The position numbers and the translations under genes are program-made. Below the pieces are notes generated by a model. That model was given only the letters and a program-made list of their open reading frames with translations, had not been told where the DNA came from and made no database searches. From an uncultured Flavobacteriales bacterium (lineage in GTDB: Bacteria > Bacteroidota > Bacteroidia > Flavobacteriales > Schleiferiaceae): DNA of 38,616 nt. This document shows, piece after piece, positions 8,760 through 18,776 of this stretch (positions are counted from its first letter, which is position 1; every line of letters begins with the position of its first letter). The stretch covers positions 1-38,616 of the forward strand of contig CALFUW010000067.1 of NCBI GenBank assembly GCA_937929815.1, in the 5' to 3' direction.

Positions 8760-9821
8760 TTACTTCATAAGACCAGGGTGTCGTATTTTATTAAAATACC
8801 CACCATAAACCGACTGCCTGACGCCCTCTTCCCGGAAGAATGATCCGGGGAAACCCAAATCAATTTCAGATATAGTATTCAACTCATTCACATGCTGCTG
8901 CTCGAGCACAAAATCCAAAACCTTTAAATCTTCAATCAATTGTCCGACGTTTGTAGCCCCGACTACGGGGATGGACTTAAAGCCCTGTTGCATCGTCCAA
9001 CGCAGAGCTACCAGGCCCGGAGGTACCCCATACAACTCAGCGATGCGTACTACCTCCCTCGTAATTGCCTCCTCCCTTGGTCCTAATCGCTTGCTATTAG
9101 CCGGCAATCTGCCCTTTTCTCCTCTTAAATACTTTCCTGTCAACGCTCCACCTGCCAAAGGTGCCCATGGTGTGATTGTCAGACCTAACTCCATCGCCAT
9201 CGGAATCAGCTCGCGTTCAGGGGTTCTCTGAAGCAGGCTATATTCTATCTGCAACGCATGAATTTGGGCCCATCCCCTTAGCTCTGCCATTGTTTGTGCC
9301 CTGCTGACTACCCAGGCGGGAGTATCACTTATTGCGATGTAGTGCACAAGACCTCTGGACACGACATCGTCAAGGGCGCTCATAACCTCATCTACCGGTG
9401 TAAGAGCATCCCAGATGTGAAGATAGAGAACGTCTACATAATCCGTCTTAAGTCGTTTCAGGCTGTTGTTCAAGCTTCTGAGAAGGTTTTTCCGGTTATT
9501 TCCGGTACCGTTTACATTGCCTCTGCCACCATCCAGTACCGACTTAATTCCGGGTCGGTTGTCGGCCAAGGTATATTTTGTTGCTATGACAAAAGAATCG
9601 CGGTCGGCTTGAATAAATTCACCAATGATTTTTTCGCTTGTGCCATCGGTGTAGAGGTTAGCTGTATCTATGAAGTTACCTCCGGCTTCTGCAAATTTTT
9701 CAAGTAGTTGAAGGGATGTCTGTCGGTCAGCGCCCCAGTTCCAGTCCTCACCAAGACCCATTGTACCAAAGCACAATTCAGAAACCTTGAGGCCCGACCG
9801 GCCAAGCGTAGTGTATATCAT
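8760..9821 (-). CDS. Aldo/keto reductase
   Basis: 353 aa; YTTLGRSGLKVSELCFGTMGLG, NFIDTANLYTDGTSEKIIGE, VDVLYLHIWD, TPWAPLAGGALTGKY. Confidence 0.93.
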   Translation of the reverse strand: MIYTTLGRSGLKVSELCFGTMGLGEDWNWGADRQTSLQLLEKFAEAGGNFIDTANLYTDGTSEKIIGEFIQADRDSFVIATKYTLADNRPGIKSVLDGGRGNVNGTGNNRKNLLRSLNNSLKRLKTDYVDVLYLHIWDALTPVDEVMSALDDVVSRGLVHYIAISDTPAWVVSRAQTMAELRGWAQIHALQIEYSLLQRTPERELIPMAMELGLTITPWAPLAGGALTGKYLRGEKGRLPANSKRLGPREEAITREVVRIAELYGVPPGLVALRWTMQQGFKSIPVVGATNVGQLIEDLKVLDFVLEQQHVNELNTISEIDLGFPGSFFREEGVRQSVYGGYFNKIRHPGLMK

Positions 9822-11038
9822 GATTTACGAGTAAAATTTGACGGATTTGCTTTGAAATATGGATACCGTGTATTACGAATTTTACGTGCCTGGTGATATA
9901 AAAGTTCTTTCAAAGCATCAATATTTTCTTTTTTTTCAGCAGAAATAAAAACGCAGTCACCATGTGCCTTAGCCATCCAGGTTTTTTTCCATTCGTCAAT
10001 GGTAAGTTGATCAGAATGTAAGGGAAGCAGGTCGTCTGGGTTGCGTTCAGAAGGTTTATACAAGTCTATTTTGTTAAACACCATGACGACCTTTTTATCT
10101 TCTCCTTTTAAAATTTCTTTGATGGTCGAATTTACGGTGTGAATGTGGTCCTCAAATGCAGGGTGGGAGATATCGACTACGTGTAGCAGGAGATCGGATT
10201 CCCTAACTTCATCCAAGGTGGATTTAAAAGATTCGATGAGTTGAGTGGGAAGCTTCCGGATAAAACCCACTGTGTCACTCAGCAAAAAACTTACATCATT
10301 GAGTACGACCTTTCTCACAGTTGTATCTAAAGTGGCAAAGAGCTTGTCTTCAGCAAACACATCTGACTTCGAAAGAAGATTCATCAATGTTGATTTGCCC
10401 ACATTTGTATATCCTACCAGTGAGACCCTTACCATTTCATGTCTGTTTTTTCGCTGATTGGCCATCTGACGGTCAATTTTGCGAAGCTTTTCTTTCAAAA
10501 GGGAAATTTTCTGCTGTATAATTCTGCGGTCGGTCTCAATCTGGGTTTCACCGGGTCCTCTCAGGCCTATCCCCCCCTTCTGGCGCTCAAGGTGTGTCCA
10601 CATTCGGGTCAGACGAGGTAAGAGGTATTCGTACTGGGCCAGCTCCACCTGCGTGCACGCATGAGCTGTACGTGCTCGTGCTGCGAAGATATCAAGAATC
10701 AAGTTGGTGCGATCCAGGATCTTTACTTTTAAAACGCGCTCGAGATTCCGTATTTGAGTGGCGCTGAGCTCGTCATCAAATATGACCATGTCACACTCCA
10801 GAGCATTGACTTTTTCCGATAATTCTTCCAGCTTACCCGAACCAATGTATGTGGCAGGATTGGGTTTTTGGAGTTTTTGTACGATCGTACCTAGCACATC
10901 TGCACCCGCTGTGTCAGCCAAAAACCTGAGCTCCTCAAGGTATTCATATGTCTTCTGGTCGCTTTGGCCGGGTACGCTTACTCCTACCAATATTGCTTTT
11001 TCCCTCGAAAAGGTCGATTTGCGTTTGTTTTCAATCAT
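9818..11038 (-). CDS. hflX: GTPase HflX
   Basis: P-loop GYTNVGKSTL, switch region DTVGFIRKLPTQLIESFKSTLDEV, HflX N-terminal domain with GSGKLEEL and GPGETQIETDRR. MIENKRK... (11038) is the likelier start, in an ATGA overlap with the upstream gene. Confidence 0.95.
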   Translation of the reverse strand: MIENKRKSTFSREKAILVGVSVPGQSDQKTYEYLEELRFLADTAGADVLGTIVQKLQKPNPATYIGSGKLEELSEKVNALECDMVIFDDELSATQIRNLERVLKVKILDRTNLILDIFAARARTAHACTQVELAQYEYLLPRLTRMWTHLERQKGGIGLRGPGETQIETDRRIIQQKISLLKEKLRKIDRQMANQRKNRHEMVRVSLVGYTNVGKSTLMNLLSKSDVFAEDKLFATLDTTVRKVVLNDVSFLLSDTVGFIRKLPTQLIESFKSTLDEVRESDLLLHVVDISHPAFEDHIHTVNSTIKEILKGEDKKVVMVFNKIDLYKPSERNPDDLLPLHSDQLTIDEWKKTWMAKAHGDCVFISAEKKENIDALKELLYHQARKIRNTRYPYFKANPSNFTRKS

Positions 11039-11475
11039 AGACCAGGCCAGACATGCCAAGGTATCCTACTAAGAATCAGTATTGTACCGAATCCAAAGAA
11101 AAGCGCAGCCCACTTGTGTTTTTTAAACTCTATGATCTCTCTTTTCACCTTTACACTGCCTACCGTGATCAGAATAATCGCAATTATATTTATGGTGATA
11201 TGCTCTACTGCATAAAACCGAAGAATAGAGTCTTTCATTGCAGCTCCGAAATCTTCAAAGGCACTTTTTGTTATCGGGGATAAAAAATAAAGTATAAAAC
11301 CGATGATAAGTTGAATATGCGCCAGACTCAAAACAACTACTCGCAATGTATTGTCGATTTTAGAATATGTCAACCGTGCCCTCCAGCCAATAATTGAACG
11401 GGTCACCAGAAATAAACCTGAAGCAAAGAATAAGTAAGGTAGAAATGAATGCAGATGCTTTAATCCGATGTACAT
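11035..11475 (-). CDS. Small polytopic (about 4 TM) membrane protein, Bacteroidota-conserved type
   Basis: MYIGLKHLHSFLPYLFFASGLFLV...; His residues in hydrophobic segments; start assigned to the internal Met at 11475. Its stop overlaps the hflX start. Confidence 0.7.
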   Translation of the reverse strand: MYIGLKHLHSFLPYLFFASGLFLVTRSIIGWRARLTYSKIDNTLRVVVLSLAHIQLIIGFILYFLSPITKSAFEDFGAAMKDSILRFYAVEHITINIIAIILITVGSVKVKREIIEFKKHKWAALFFGFGTILILSRIPWHVWPGL

Positions 11476-11512
11476 ACATAATTTTTTTCCTGTACAAAGG
11501 TAGGTCAAAGAT

Positions 11513-11995
11513 TTATACCAGCTTGTTTTGTTGGGCGATTGACTTCATCGTTCTCAACACTTCATCGAGTTTTCTGCCGGACAGGTAGGTGACATCTATA
11601 GACCGCTCTCTGGTTTTTCCATTGCTGGCCTCCACGACAAAAACCAAAGTCTTGAACCAAAGAAAGTTCTCAAGGTAAACATCCTTCAATAATTTCTTGG
11701 GAAACTCATATCTACTGTATCCATACGAATTAAGCAGTGTCATGTAGTCAAACAACAGTGGCCTTTGCCTTAGGTGTATGATCTCATATTCCGCTTCAAA
11801 GTAGAAATATTTAATTCGAAGAAGAAACAGTATGAGAAGCAAGATCAAAGATGTAATTGCAATGGTATGGTTACTAAAAAAGCCTCCAATACGTCCGGGA
11901 ATCAGGGATAAGGCAAAGTCTATTGGGATTATCAAAATCAAAATAACAGTAAAAATTCGAAGCGTAAGTATTAGTCTTCGATTATTGATGCTCAT
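11513..11995 (-). CDS. Hypothetical protein with two N-terminal TM segments and a PH-like soluble domain
   Basis: MSINNRRLILTLRIFTVILILIIPIDFAL... with a hydrophilic C-terminal half; the start at 11995 is preferred over the track start. Confidence 0.6.
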   Translation of the reverse strand: MSINNRRLILTLRIFTVILILIIPIDFALSLIPGRIGGFFSNHTIAITSLILLLILFLLRIKYFYFEAEYEIIHLRQRPLLFDYMTLLNSYGYSRYEFPKKLLKDVYLENFLWFKTLVFVVEASNGKTRERSIDVTYLSGRKLDEVLRTMKSIAQQNKLV

Positions 11996-12259
11996 GGTAG
12001 CCTTTGCTAAAGTGATTGCAAAGATTACCTCCCATGGTTTTTCTTTTTTTTTAAAAAATACCAAAATGTTAAATAAGTTTTCAAAGGATACACTTTTTAA
12101 AGTTAAATCACACACTCATCATTTTCGATTGTGTGTTGATTTTTACTAAAATAAATTTGGAACTCTACTATAGTTTTTTCGGATTTTAGTGAATCTATCA
12201 CCGGATTTTTAGAAAAAAAGTGCTTTTACTCAGACGCGCTTTTCAAAAATCGACTTGTT

Positions 12260-12267
12260 TACTTTTG
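12260..12267 (+). promoter_or_regulatory. Putative -7 element for tyrS
   Basis: TACTTTTG (TAnnTTTG) 21 bp before the ATG. Confidence 0.5.
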
Positions 12268-12287
12268 TGCGCGCGATTTTTTAAAAG

Positions 12288-13574
12288 ATGAGTGACTTTA
12301 TTGATACAATTACATGGAGAGGGATGCTTCATGACATGACTCCCGGCCTGACGGAACACCTAAAATCAGGAATGCGTACAGCATACCTTGGGTTTGATCC
12401 TACGGCTGATTCACTGCATATCGGGCACCTGGTAGGGGTAATGACATTGGTTCATTTTCAGCGAGCCGGTCATAAACCGCTTGCACTTGTCGGAGGAGCA
12501 ACCGGAATGATTGGAGATCCGAGTTTTAAATCCGCCGAGCGCAACTTACTGGATATGGACACATTATCCTATAATGTTGCCGGTATTAAAAAACAATTAT
12601 CAGAATTTCTAGACTTTTCAGACACATTGAGCAATCGAGCCGAAATTGTAAATAACTATGATTGGATGGCTGGTTTTACATTTCTGGATTTCATACGCGA
12701 CGTGGGCAAACACATTACCGTAAACTACATGATGGCAAAAGATTCAGTACGAAAAAGGATTGAAGATGGAAGTGGAATGTCCTTCACTGAGTTTTCATAT
12801 CAACTCATACAGGGTTATGACTTCTACCACCTGTGGAAGCACAAGGGGGTTACTATTCAGTTAGGCGGATCGGACCAATGGGGAAATATCGTGACAGGCA
12901 CAGAGCTCATCAGACGCATGGAAGGAGGCACTGCATACGCTCTGACAGTACCTCTGATCACCAAAGCCGATGGAACAAAATTTGGCAAAACCGAAAGCGG
13001 AAGTGTATGGTTGGATCCCGTCAAAACCTCTCCGTACGCATTCTATCAATTCTGGCTTAATGTATCTGATGAAGATGCAGAGAAGTACATCAAGATTTTT
13101 ACCACACTGCCAAAGGAAGAGATTGAATCTCTTGTCGATGAGCACCGCAATGCAGCGCATTTACGAATTTTACAAAAAGTCCTGGCAAGGGAGGTTACTA
13201 CCCTTGTGCACGGATCGAGTGAATTTACTTCTGCCTTAAAAGCTTCGGAGATTCTTTTTGGCAAATCATCTGCCGATGACCTGCGGTCCCTGGATGAGCG
13301 CACATTTCTGCAGGTATTCGAAGGTGTACCGGGCTCAGAGGTAAGCAGATTGTCTATAGATCAGCCCGTCGATCCGGCAGTCTTTCTGGCAGATATAGCC
13401 AAAGCATACCCCTCCAGAGGTGAGGCACGGCGAATGCTTCAGCAGGGAGCCGTGATGATCAATAAAGAAAAGTGGCCCTTAGAACGGTTCATTACTAAGG
13501 ACCAGATTCTCAACGGAAAATTTATGTTGATTCAAAAAGGCAAGAAAAACTATTTCCTTGTAAAATTCGTATAG
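12288..13574 (+). CDS. tyrS: Tyrosyl-tRNA synthetase
   Basis: 428 aa; [18 protein letters not shown] (HIGH motif), KFGKTESG (KMSKS-equivalent), C-terminal S4-like domain. Confidence 0.97.
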   Translation: MSDFIDTITWRGMLHDMTPGLTEHLKSGMRTAYLGFDPTADSLHIGHLVGVMTLVHFQRAGHKPLALVGGATGMIGDPSFKSAERNLLDMDTLSYNVAGIKKQLSEFLDFSDTLSNRAEIVNNYDWMAGFTFLDFIRDVGKHITVNYMMAKDSVRKRIEDGSGMSFTEFSYQLIQGYDFYHLWKHKGVTIQLGGSDQWGNIVTGTELIRRMEGGTAYALTVPLITKADGTKFGKTESGSVWLDPVKTSPYAFYQFWLNVSDEDAEKYIKIFTTLPKEEIESLVDEHRNAAHLRILQKVLAREVTTLVHGSSEFTSALKASEILFGKSSADDLRSLDERTFLQVFEGVPGSEVSRLSIDQPVDPAVFLADIAKAYPSRGEARRMLQQGAVMINKEKWPLERFITKDQILNGKFMLIQKGKKNYFLVKFV

Positions 13575-13597
13575 TTTTATATTAAGATCGTTATTCG

Positions 13598-14635
13598 TTG
13601 AAAACAGCTCTGCTTCTTGTAAATCTCGGCTCTCCCGACTCACCGGCCACATCTGACGTCCGCGCTTACCTCAATGAGTTTTTGATGGATGAGAGGGTTA
13701 TCGATCTGCCAAAATTCTGGCGAACGCTGTTGGTAAAAGGTATCATCTCTCCACTCAGAGCACCGAAAAGTGCGTCTAAGTACGCTCGCATTTGGACAGA
13801 CGAAGGCGCTCCTCTGATCAAAATCACCGAAAATCTCACTAAACTCATTTCCAGAAAATCAGGGTTTCCGGCTTACTACTGTATGAGATATGCCAATCCA
13901 ACACCTAACGCCGTTCTCAGAAAAATCTCTGAGGAACTCCCTGACCTAGACACTCTGGTTATGATTCCGCTGTATCCGCACTACGCCATGAGCAGCTATG
14001 AAACAGCCGTAGAGCACGTAAAATCAGCCTATTCAGACGGTAATTATCCATTTAAGCTGATCACGGTTCCTCCTTTTTACAACCATCCCACCTACCTTAA
14101 TGCTCTTGCTGAATCTATCAGGCCGTTCTTGGTTGATCCATACGATCATCTGCTCTTTACATATCACGGAGTACCGGTTCGACATATTCTGAAGGGTGAC
14201 ATCACGGGCACGCATTGTTACAGAGTAAAAGACTGCTGTTCAGTGTCGTCGCCCGCACACGAATTCTGCTACAGGCACCATGTAAAAGAAACCACCGAAA
14301 AAGTCGCAGAAATATTAGATATACCTGTAGACAAGTTCAGTTTCTCTTTTCAGTCGCGACTTGGTTCAGATAAATGGCTTCAACCCTACACGGCAGAACG
14401 ATTCAAAAATTTTCCGGCTGAGGGCGTAAAAAAGTTGGTAGTAGTAAGTCCTGCCTTTGTGGCAGATTGCCTCGAAACCATTGAAGAACTTGATGACGAG
14501 GGCAAGGAACTATTCCTAAAAAATGGAGGCGTAGAGTTTCGAAGGGTTCCGTGTCTGAATGTAAGTGACCTTTGGGTCGATACAATCCTCCGTTTAGTGG
14601 AAGAAGCTTTACAATCCGTCTTCGTCAAAAAATGA
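13598..14635 (+). CDS. hemH: Ferrochelatase
   Basis: KTALLLVNLGSPDSPATSDVRAYLNEFLMDERVIDLP..., LLFTYHGVPVRH, FSFQSRLGSDKWLQPYT, VSPAFVADCLETIEE. TTG start. Confidence 0.96.
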   Translation: MKTALLLVNLGSPDSPATSDVRAYLNEFLMDERVIDLPKFWRTLLVKGIISPLRAPKSASKYARIWTDEGAPLIKITENLTKLISRKSGFPAYYCMRYANPTPNAVLRKISEELPDLDTLVMIPLYPHYAMSSYETAVEHVKSAYSDGNYPFKLITVPPFYNHPTYLNALAESIRPFLVDPYDHLLFTYHGVPVRHILKGDITGTHCYRVKDCCSVSSPAHEFCYRHHVKETTEKVAEILDIPVDKFSFSFQSRLGSDKWLQPYTAERFKNFPAEGVKKLVVVSPAFVADCLETIEELDDEGKELFLKNGGVEFRRVPCLNVSDLWVDTILRLVEEALQSVFVKK

Positions 14636-14983
14636 CTCAATATCCCGACGTTCCTTCTTTGTAGGGCGTCCAATTCCCTTTGGTCTGGAGTACGCTTTAG
14701 CTAGTTGGATCAATTCCAGTTTCTGAAGTTCATCCGCGGGGGTCTTGTCGGTAAGATAATTTTTAACCAATGGAGCACCGACCCGTGATTTAGGAATATC
14801 CCTAATCTCATACACATATGTAATACCACCTTTTCGGAGGGAAAATTCAATCCCCGGTTTAATTTCTCTGGACGCTTTTACAGGATGATCATCGATGGAA
14901 ATTTTACCTGAACTGCAGGCTTCCGTCGCTAATGACCGGGTTTTAAACAACCGGACGCACCACAGAAATTTATCAATACGCAT
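14609..14983 (-). CDS. S4-domain RNA-binding protein (Hsp15-like)
   Basis: MRIDKFLWCVRLFKTRSLATEACSSGKISIDDHPVKASREIKPG; overlaps the 3' end of hemH convergently by 27 bp. Confidence 0.88.
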   Translation of the reverse strand: MRIDKFLWCVRLFKTRSLATEACSSGKISIDDHPVKASREIKPGIEFSLRKGGITYVYEIRDIPKSRVGAPLVKNYLTDKTPADELQKLELIQLAKAYSRPKGIGRPTKKERRDIESFFDEDGL

Positions 14984-15145
14984 TTTCTGGTACTAATCTG
15001 AAAGTGAATGTATACTCTACGGAGCTCAACATGGATTGTGTGTCTGAAGTTTTAAAAATCAATTCACAATAAAATGACATCTTTTCAGCAAACCTCGTAA
15101 AATCACATCAATCAGCGAAAAAGAGCTGGCTCATATCGTTTTGGT

Positions 15146-15922
15146 CTAGTAGTAAAAATACTTTTTATCGCGAGTGATACGCTCTCTGTACATACTAAAA
15201 AACCAGCTGATTTTCAATGTTGTTATTCCATTTCCAATTATGTTTTCATCTGATTGACCTACAGCATAATCAAATCCTCTGACACTCATTGTGCGGCCAT
15301 ACAGATGCTCAATTCCAACCATGAAATTATACGTCTGAAAATTCCCCGCATGCAGATAGCCAACATAGATCCGGCCTTGCCAACCGATATTAAGACGGTC
15401 ATATCCCCTTTGGTATTCATTTTCGATCTGGTATATGATGGACTGCTGATGACCGCTCTCAAGGCGTATCCGGTGTTGGATGTATCCTCCGCCAAGTGTG
15501 ATCAGCACTCCAGAGTTGGGATTGTAATTCCAGATGGGGAGCAGTTTGCCGAAAAATGCCGAAGCAATCCAACCCCTTTGAAAGGTCATCAGATTGGCCT
15601 CAAGGCCCAGATGATCCAATACTTCTCCCTGTTCGTTGGAGACAGATTTTAAAATTTTGTCCCGGGTAAGTACCCGTTCGCCAAACCAAAAATCCCCCTC
15701 TACTCCAAAAGTCCAACCGGTGAACGTACGAAAAAAACAGCCCGTGCCCGCCCTGTAGCTATGACCAAAACGCTCTGACAACTCATCAGAAGGTATCGAG
15801 AAACCAAAATTTACAGGAATGAAAAAACCACCAAGCGTATCAGACTTGACTCTAAACTGTGCATGTGCACAAAAGATTGAAGCGGACATATACACCACTG
15901 CTAAAACAATTCTCACTTCCAT
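15146..15922 (-). CDS. Hypothetical secreted/outer-membrane beta-barrel-like protein
   Basis: 258 aa; signal peptide (VYMSASIFCAHAQ), alternating aromatic beta-strand pattern and glycine-rich strands. Confidence 0.65.
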   Translation of the reverse strand: MEVRIVLAVVYMSASIFCAHAQFRVKSDTLGGFFIPVNFGFSIPSDELSERFGHSYRAGTGCFFRTFTGWTFGVEGDFWFGERVLTRDKILKSVSNEQGEVLDHLGLEANLMTFQRGWIASAFFGKLLPIWNYNPNSGVLITLGGGYIQHRIRLESGHQQSIIYQIENEYQRGYDRLNIGWQGRIYVGYLHAGNFQTYNFMVGIEHLYGRTMSVRGFDYAVGQSDENIIGNGITTLKISWFFSMYRERITRDKKYFYY

Positions 15923-15997
15923 TAAAAATTCGGCTGCTTTTAATGATAAAAAACAAATATATTGATTATGGACAACATGGCGAATGAGCGCCTCCCT

Positions 15998-16005
15998 TAC
16001 TTTTG
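15998..16005 (+). promoter_or_regulatory. Putative -7 element for the DegT-ugd operon
   Basis: TACTTTTG (TAnnTTTG), 33 bp upstream of the aminotransferase ATG. Confidence 0.5.
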
Positions 16006-16038
16006 CTGCTGTTTTAGTTTTTTTGGATACTTATCGAG

Positions 16039-17181
16039 ATGAAAGAAATACGAATGGTGGATTTAGCCACTCAATACGAACATATCAAGGCTGAGATCAA
16101 TTCAGCAATCGACGATGTATTAAAAAGCACAGCTTTTATTAATGGCCCTTATGTCCGGCAATTTAAAGAAAATCTCGAAAAGCACCTAGGAGTGCGGCAT
16201 GTGATAACCTGTGCAAATGGGACGGATGCACTTCAGTTAGCGATGATGGCACTTGATCTTCAGCCAGGTGACGAAGTTATCACAGCTACCTTTACCTATG
16301 TAGCTACTGCAGAGGTTATTGCCTTACTAAGACTTACTCCCGTTTTAGTGGATGTGGTTGAAGATTCTTTTGTGATCGATCCCGACAAGGTTGAAAAAGC
16401 CATCACCAAACGTACAAAAGCCATTGTGCCAGTCCATTTATTTGGCCAATGCGCAGATATGGAGCGCATCTTAGACATAGCCAACCGCCACGGGCTTTAT
16501 GTCATTGAAGATACAGCCCAGGCTATTAACGCTGATTATCGCTTCAGCGACGGACGTGTGATGAAAGCAGGTACCATCGGTCATATAGGATGTACGTCTT
16601 TTTTTCCGTCAAAAAATCTTGGATGTTATGGAGATGGTGGTGCACTTTTTACTAACGATGATGCATTGGCCGAAAAGCTTAGCATGATTGCCAATCACGG
16701 GCAGAGAGTGCAGTATTATCATGATATTATTGGTGTAAACAGCCGTCTTGACACCATTCAAGCCGCAATTCTCAACATTAAATTAGCAAGGCTCAACGAT
16801 TACACCCTGGCTCGTCAAAGAGCCGCTGAGTATTACGACCGGGCATTTGCAGACCATCCATTGGTAAAAACGCCCCGCCGTGTATCAAATTCTACACACG
16901 TCTTTCATCAATATACTTTGACTTTAGACCCGAAGGTGGATCGGGACGGGCTGAAGAAATATCTTGCCAATCATCAGATTCCTGCGATGATATATTATCC
17001 GGTCCCCCTTCACCAACAAAAAGCCTATCAGAGCGAAAGATATAAGACAGGAGACTTTCCCGTAGCCGAGCGTCTTTCAAAATCCGTGATTTCTCTGCCC
17101 ATGCATACGGAGCTGACAGAAGAACAACAAGATTATATCATTTCACATGTTTTCAATTATTTAAATCAATACAAAGTATGA
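16039..17181 (+). CDS. DegT/DnrJ/EryC1/StrS-family aminotransferase
   Basis: 380 aa; CANGTDALQLAMMALDLQPGDEVITATFTYVATAEV, IEDTAQAINADY, SFFPSKNLGCYGDGGALFTND (PLP lysine). Confidence 0.95.
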   Translation: MKEIRMVDLATQYEHIKAEINSAIDDVLKSTAFINGPYVRQFKENLEKHLGVRHVITCANGTDALQLAMMALDLQPGDEVITATFTYVATAEVIALLRLTPVLVDVVEDSFVIDPDKVEKAITKRTKAIVPVHLFGQCADMERILDIANRHGLYVIEDTAQAINADYRFSDGRVMKAGTIGHIGCTSFFPSKNLGCYGDGGALFTNDDALAEKLSMIANHGQRVQYYHDIIGVNSRLDTIQAAILNIKLARLNDYTLARQRAAEYYDRAFADHPLVKTPRRVSNSTHVFHQYTLTLDPKVDRDGLKKYLANHQIPAMIYYPVPLHQQKAYQSERYKTGDFPVAERLSKSVISLPMHTELTEEQQDYIISHVFNYLNQYKV

Positions 17182-18497
17182 AAATATCCGTAGTAGGCAC
17201 TGGCTATGTGGGCCTTGTGACTGGCACTTGTCTGGCTGAAGTAGGTATGGAAGTAACCTGCGTGGATGTAAACAAAGAAAAAATTGAAGGCCTGAAAAAC
17301 GGCATAATGCCCATATTCGAACCTGGTCTGGAAGAAATGGTCATTCGAAATTACCGCCGTGAACGCCTTATGTTTACCACCAATCTTGCCGAATCAATCG
17401 ATGGAGCCGAGGTAGTCTTCATAGCTGTAGGAACTCCTCCGGGAGAAGACGGAAGTGCTGATCTCAAATACGTCCTGGCAGTAGCAGAAGAGATCGGCCG
17501 CACAATGAAAAACTACCTTGTCGTTGTAACCAAAAGCACTGTACCGGTGGGTACTGCTAAGAAGGTAAAAAAAGCAGTAGCAGACGCACTTGCATCAAGG
17601 GGCGTAGATATACCCTTCGATGTAGCTTCCAATCCCGAATTCCTCAAAGAAGGGGCAGCCATTGACGACTTTATGCGTCCCGACCGCATCGTAGTAGGAA
17701 CAGAAAGCGAGCGCGCTCAGGAAATACTTAGCAAACTCTACAAACCCTTTACCCTTAACGGCCATCCGGTCATCTTCATGGATATTCCATCCGCAGAAAT
17801 GACCAAATATGCAGCCAATGCCATGCTCGCTACACGAATCAGCTTTATGAACGATATTGCCAATCTTTGCGAACTTGCCGGAGCTGATGTCAACATGGTG
17901 CGCAAAGGCATAGGTACTGACCCGCGAATCGGTCCCAAATTTCTCTACAGCGGTATCGGATATGGTGGTTCGTGCTTTCCAAAAGATGTAAAAGCCCTTA
18001 TTAAAACCGGTAAGGAACTGGGACATGAACTCAAAATACTTGAGGCCGTAGAAGAAGTCAATGAGGCACAAAAAGAAAAAATGTTTGAGAAAATAATCAG
18101 ACACTTCAACGGATCCGTTGAAGGAAGAAAATTTGCTATCTGGGGGCTGTCCTTTAAGCCTAATACCGATGATATGCGCGAGGCCCCGTCATTGGTTTTA
18201 ATTGAGAAATTGCTAAAACACGGAGCCCATGTCTCCGCGTACGATCCGGTGGCCATGAACGAAGCTAAAAAACATTATCTGGGCGATTCCATTGAATATG
18301 CAAAAGATGAATATGAAGCTCTGACGGATTCAGATGCCATGGTCCTGGTCACAGAATGGACGGCATTCAGAGCTCCAAGTTTTAAAGTAATAAAAAAACT
18401 TCTGAAAGAACCCGTAATTTTCGATGGCCGAAACATTTACGACCGACGTGAACTTCGAGAACAAGGATTTACCTACTACGGCATCGGCGTAGTTTGA
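17178..18497 (+). CDS. ugd: UDP-glucose 6-dehydrogenase family
   Basis: 439 aa; MKISVVGTGYVGLVTGTCLAEVG, SNPEFLKEGAAIDDFMRPDRIVVG, GIGYGGSCFPKDV (catalytic Cys), WGLSFKPNTDDMREAPS. ATGA overlap with the upstream aminotransferase. Confidence 0.96.
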   Translation: MKISVVGTGYVGLVTGTCLAEVGMEVTCVDVNKEKIEGLKNGIMPIFEPGLEEMVIRNYRRERLMFTTNLAESIDGAEVVFIAVGTPPGEDGSADLKYVLAVAEEIGRTMKNYLVVVTKSTVPVGTAKKVKKAVADALASRGVDIPFDVASNPEFLKEGAAIDDFMRPDRIVVGTESERAQEILSKLYKPFTLNGHPVIFMDIPSAEMTKYAANAMLATRISFMNDIANLCELAGADVNMVRKGIGTDPRIGPKFLYSGIGYGGSCFPKDVKALIKTGKELGHELKILEAVEEVNEAQKEKMFEKIIRHFNGSVEGRKFAIWGLSFKPNTDDMREAPSLVLIEKLLKHGAHVSAYDPVAMNEAKKHYLGDSIEYAKDEYEALTDSDAMVLVTEWTAFRAPSFKVIKKLLKEPVIFDGRNIYDRRELREQGFTYYGIGVV

Positions 18498-18534
18498 AGT
18501 GTTCATACCTTTGGCATCCGTAAAGTCTGTAGAC

Positions 18535-18741
18535 TTAAAAAAGATCTTCCCAAGAGTCTACACTGACCGGATTGCGTAAATATTGGACACAACTTAGGAT
18601 GAGCAGGTGCGTGGCCTGCTCTGTTTCAGCCTTGAGAATCGGGATATCGGAAGATGTTTCAAATTCATAACCACACTCAAAATGCTGAAAGGAGTCAACT
18701 TCCATTAAACCTTTCAGATACCTTTGGAAAGCATGATGCAA
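18535..18741 (-). CDS. Small hypothetical protein (tentative)
   Basis: 68-aa ORF in the 279-bp gap between convergent ugd and queG, on the same strand as and just downstream of queG. Composition is plausible, but I recognise no homolog. Confidence 0.35.
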   Translation of the reverse strand: MHHAFQRYLKGLMEVDSFQHFECGYEFETSSDIPILKAETEQATHLLILSCVQYLRNPVSVDSWEDLF

Positions 18742-18776
18742 AAGACCACACGTACTTAAAATTCAGGAAGTTGAAT

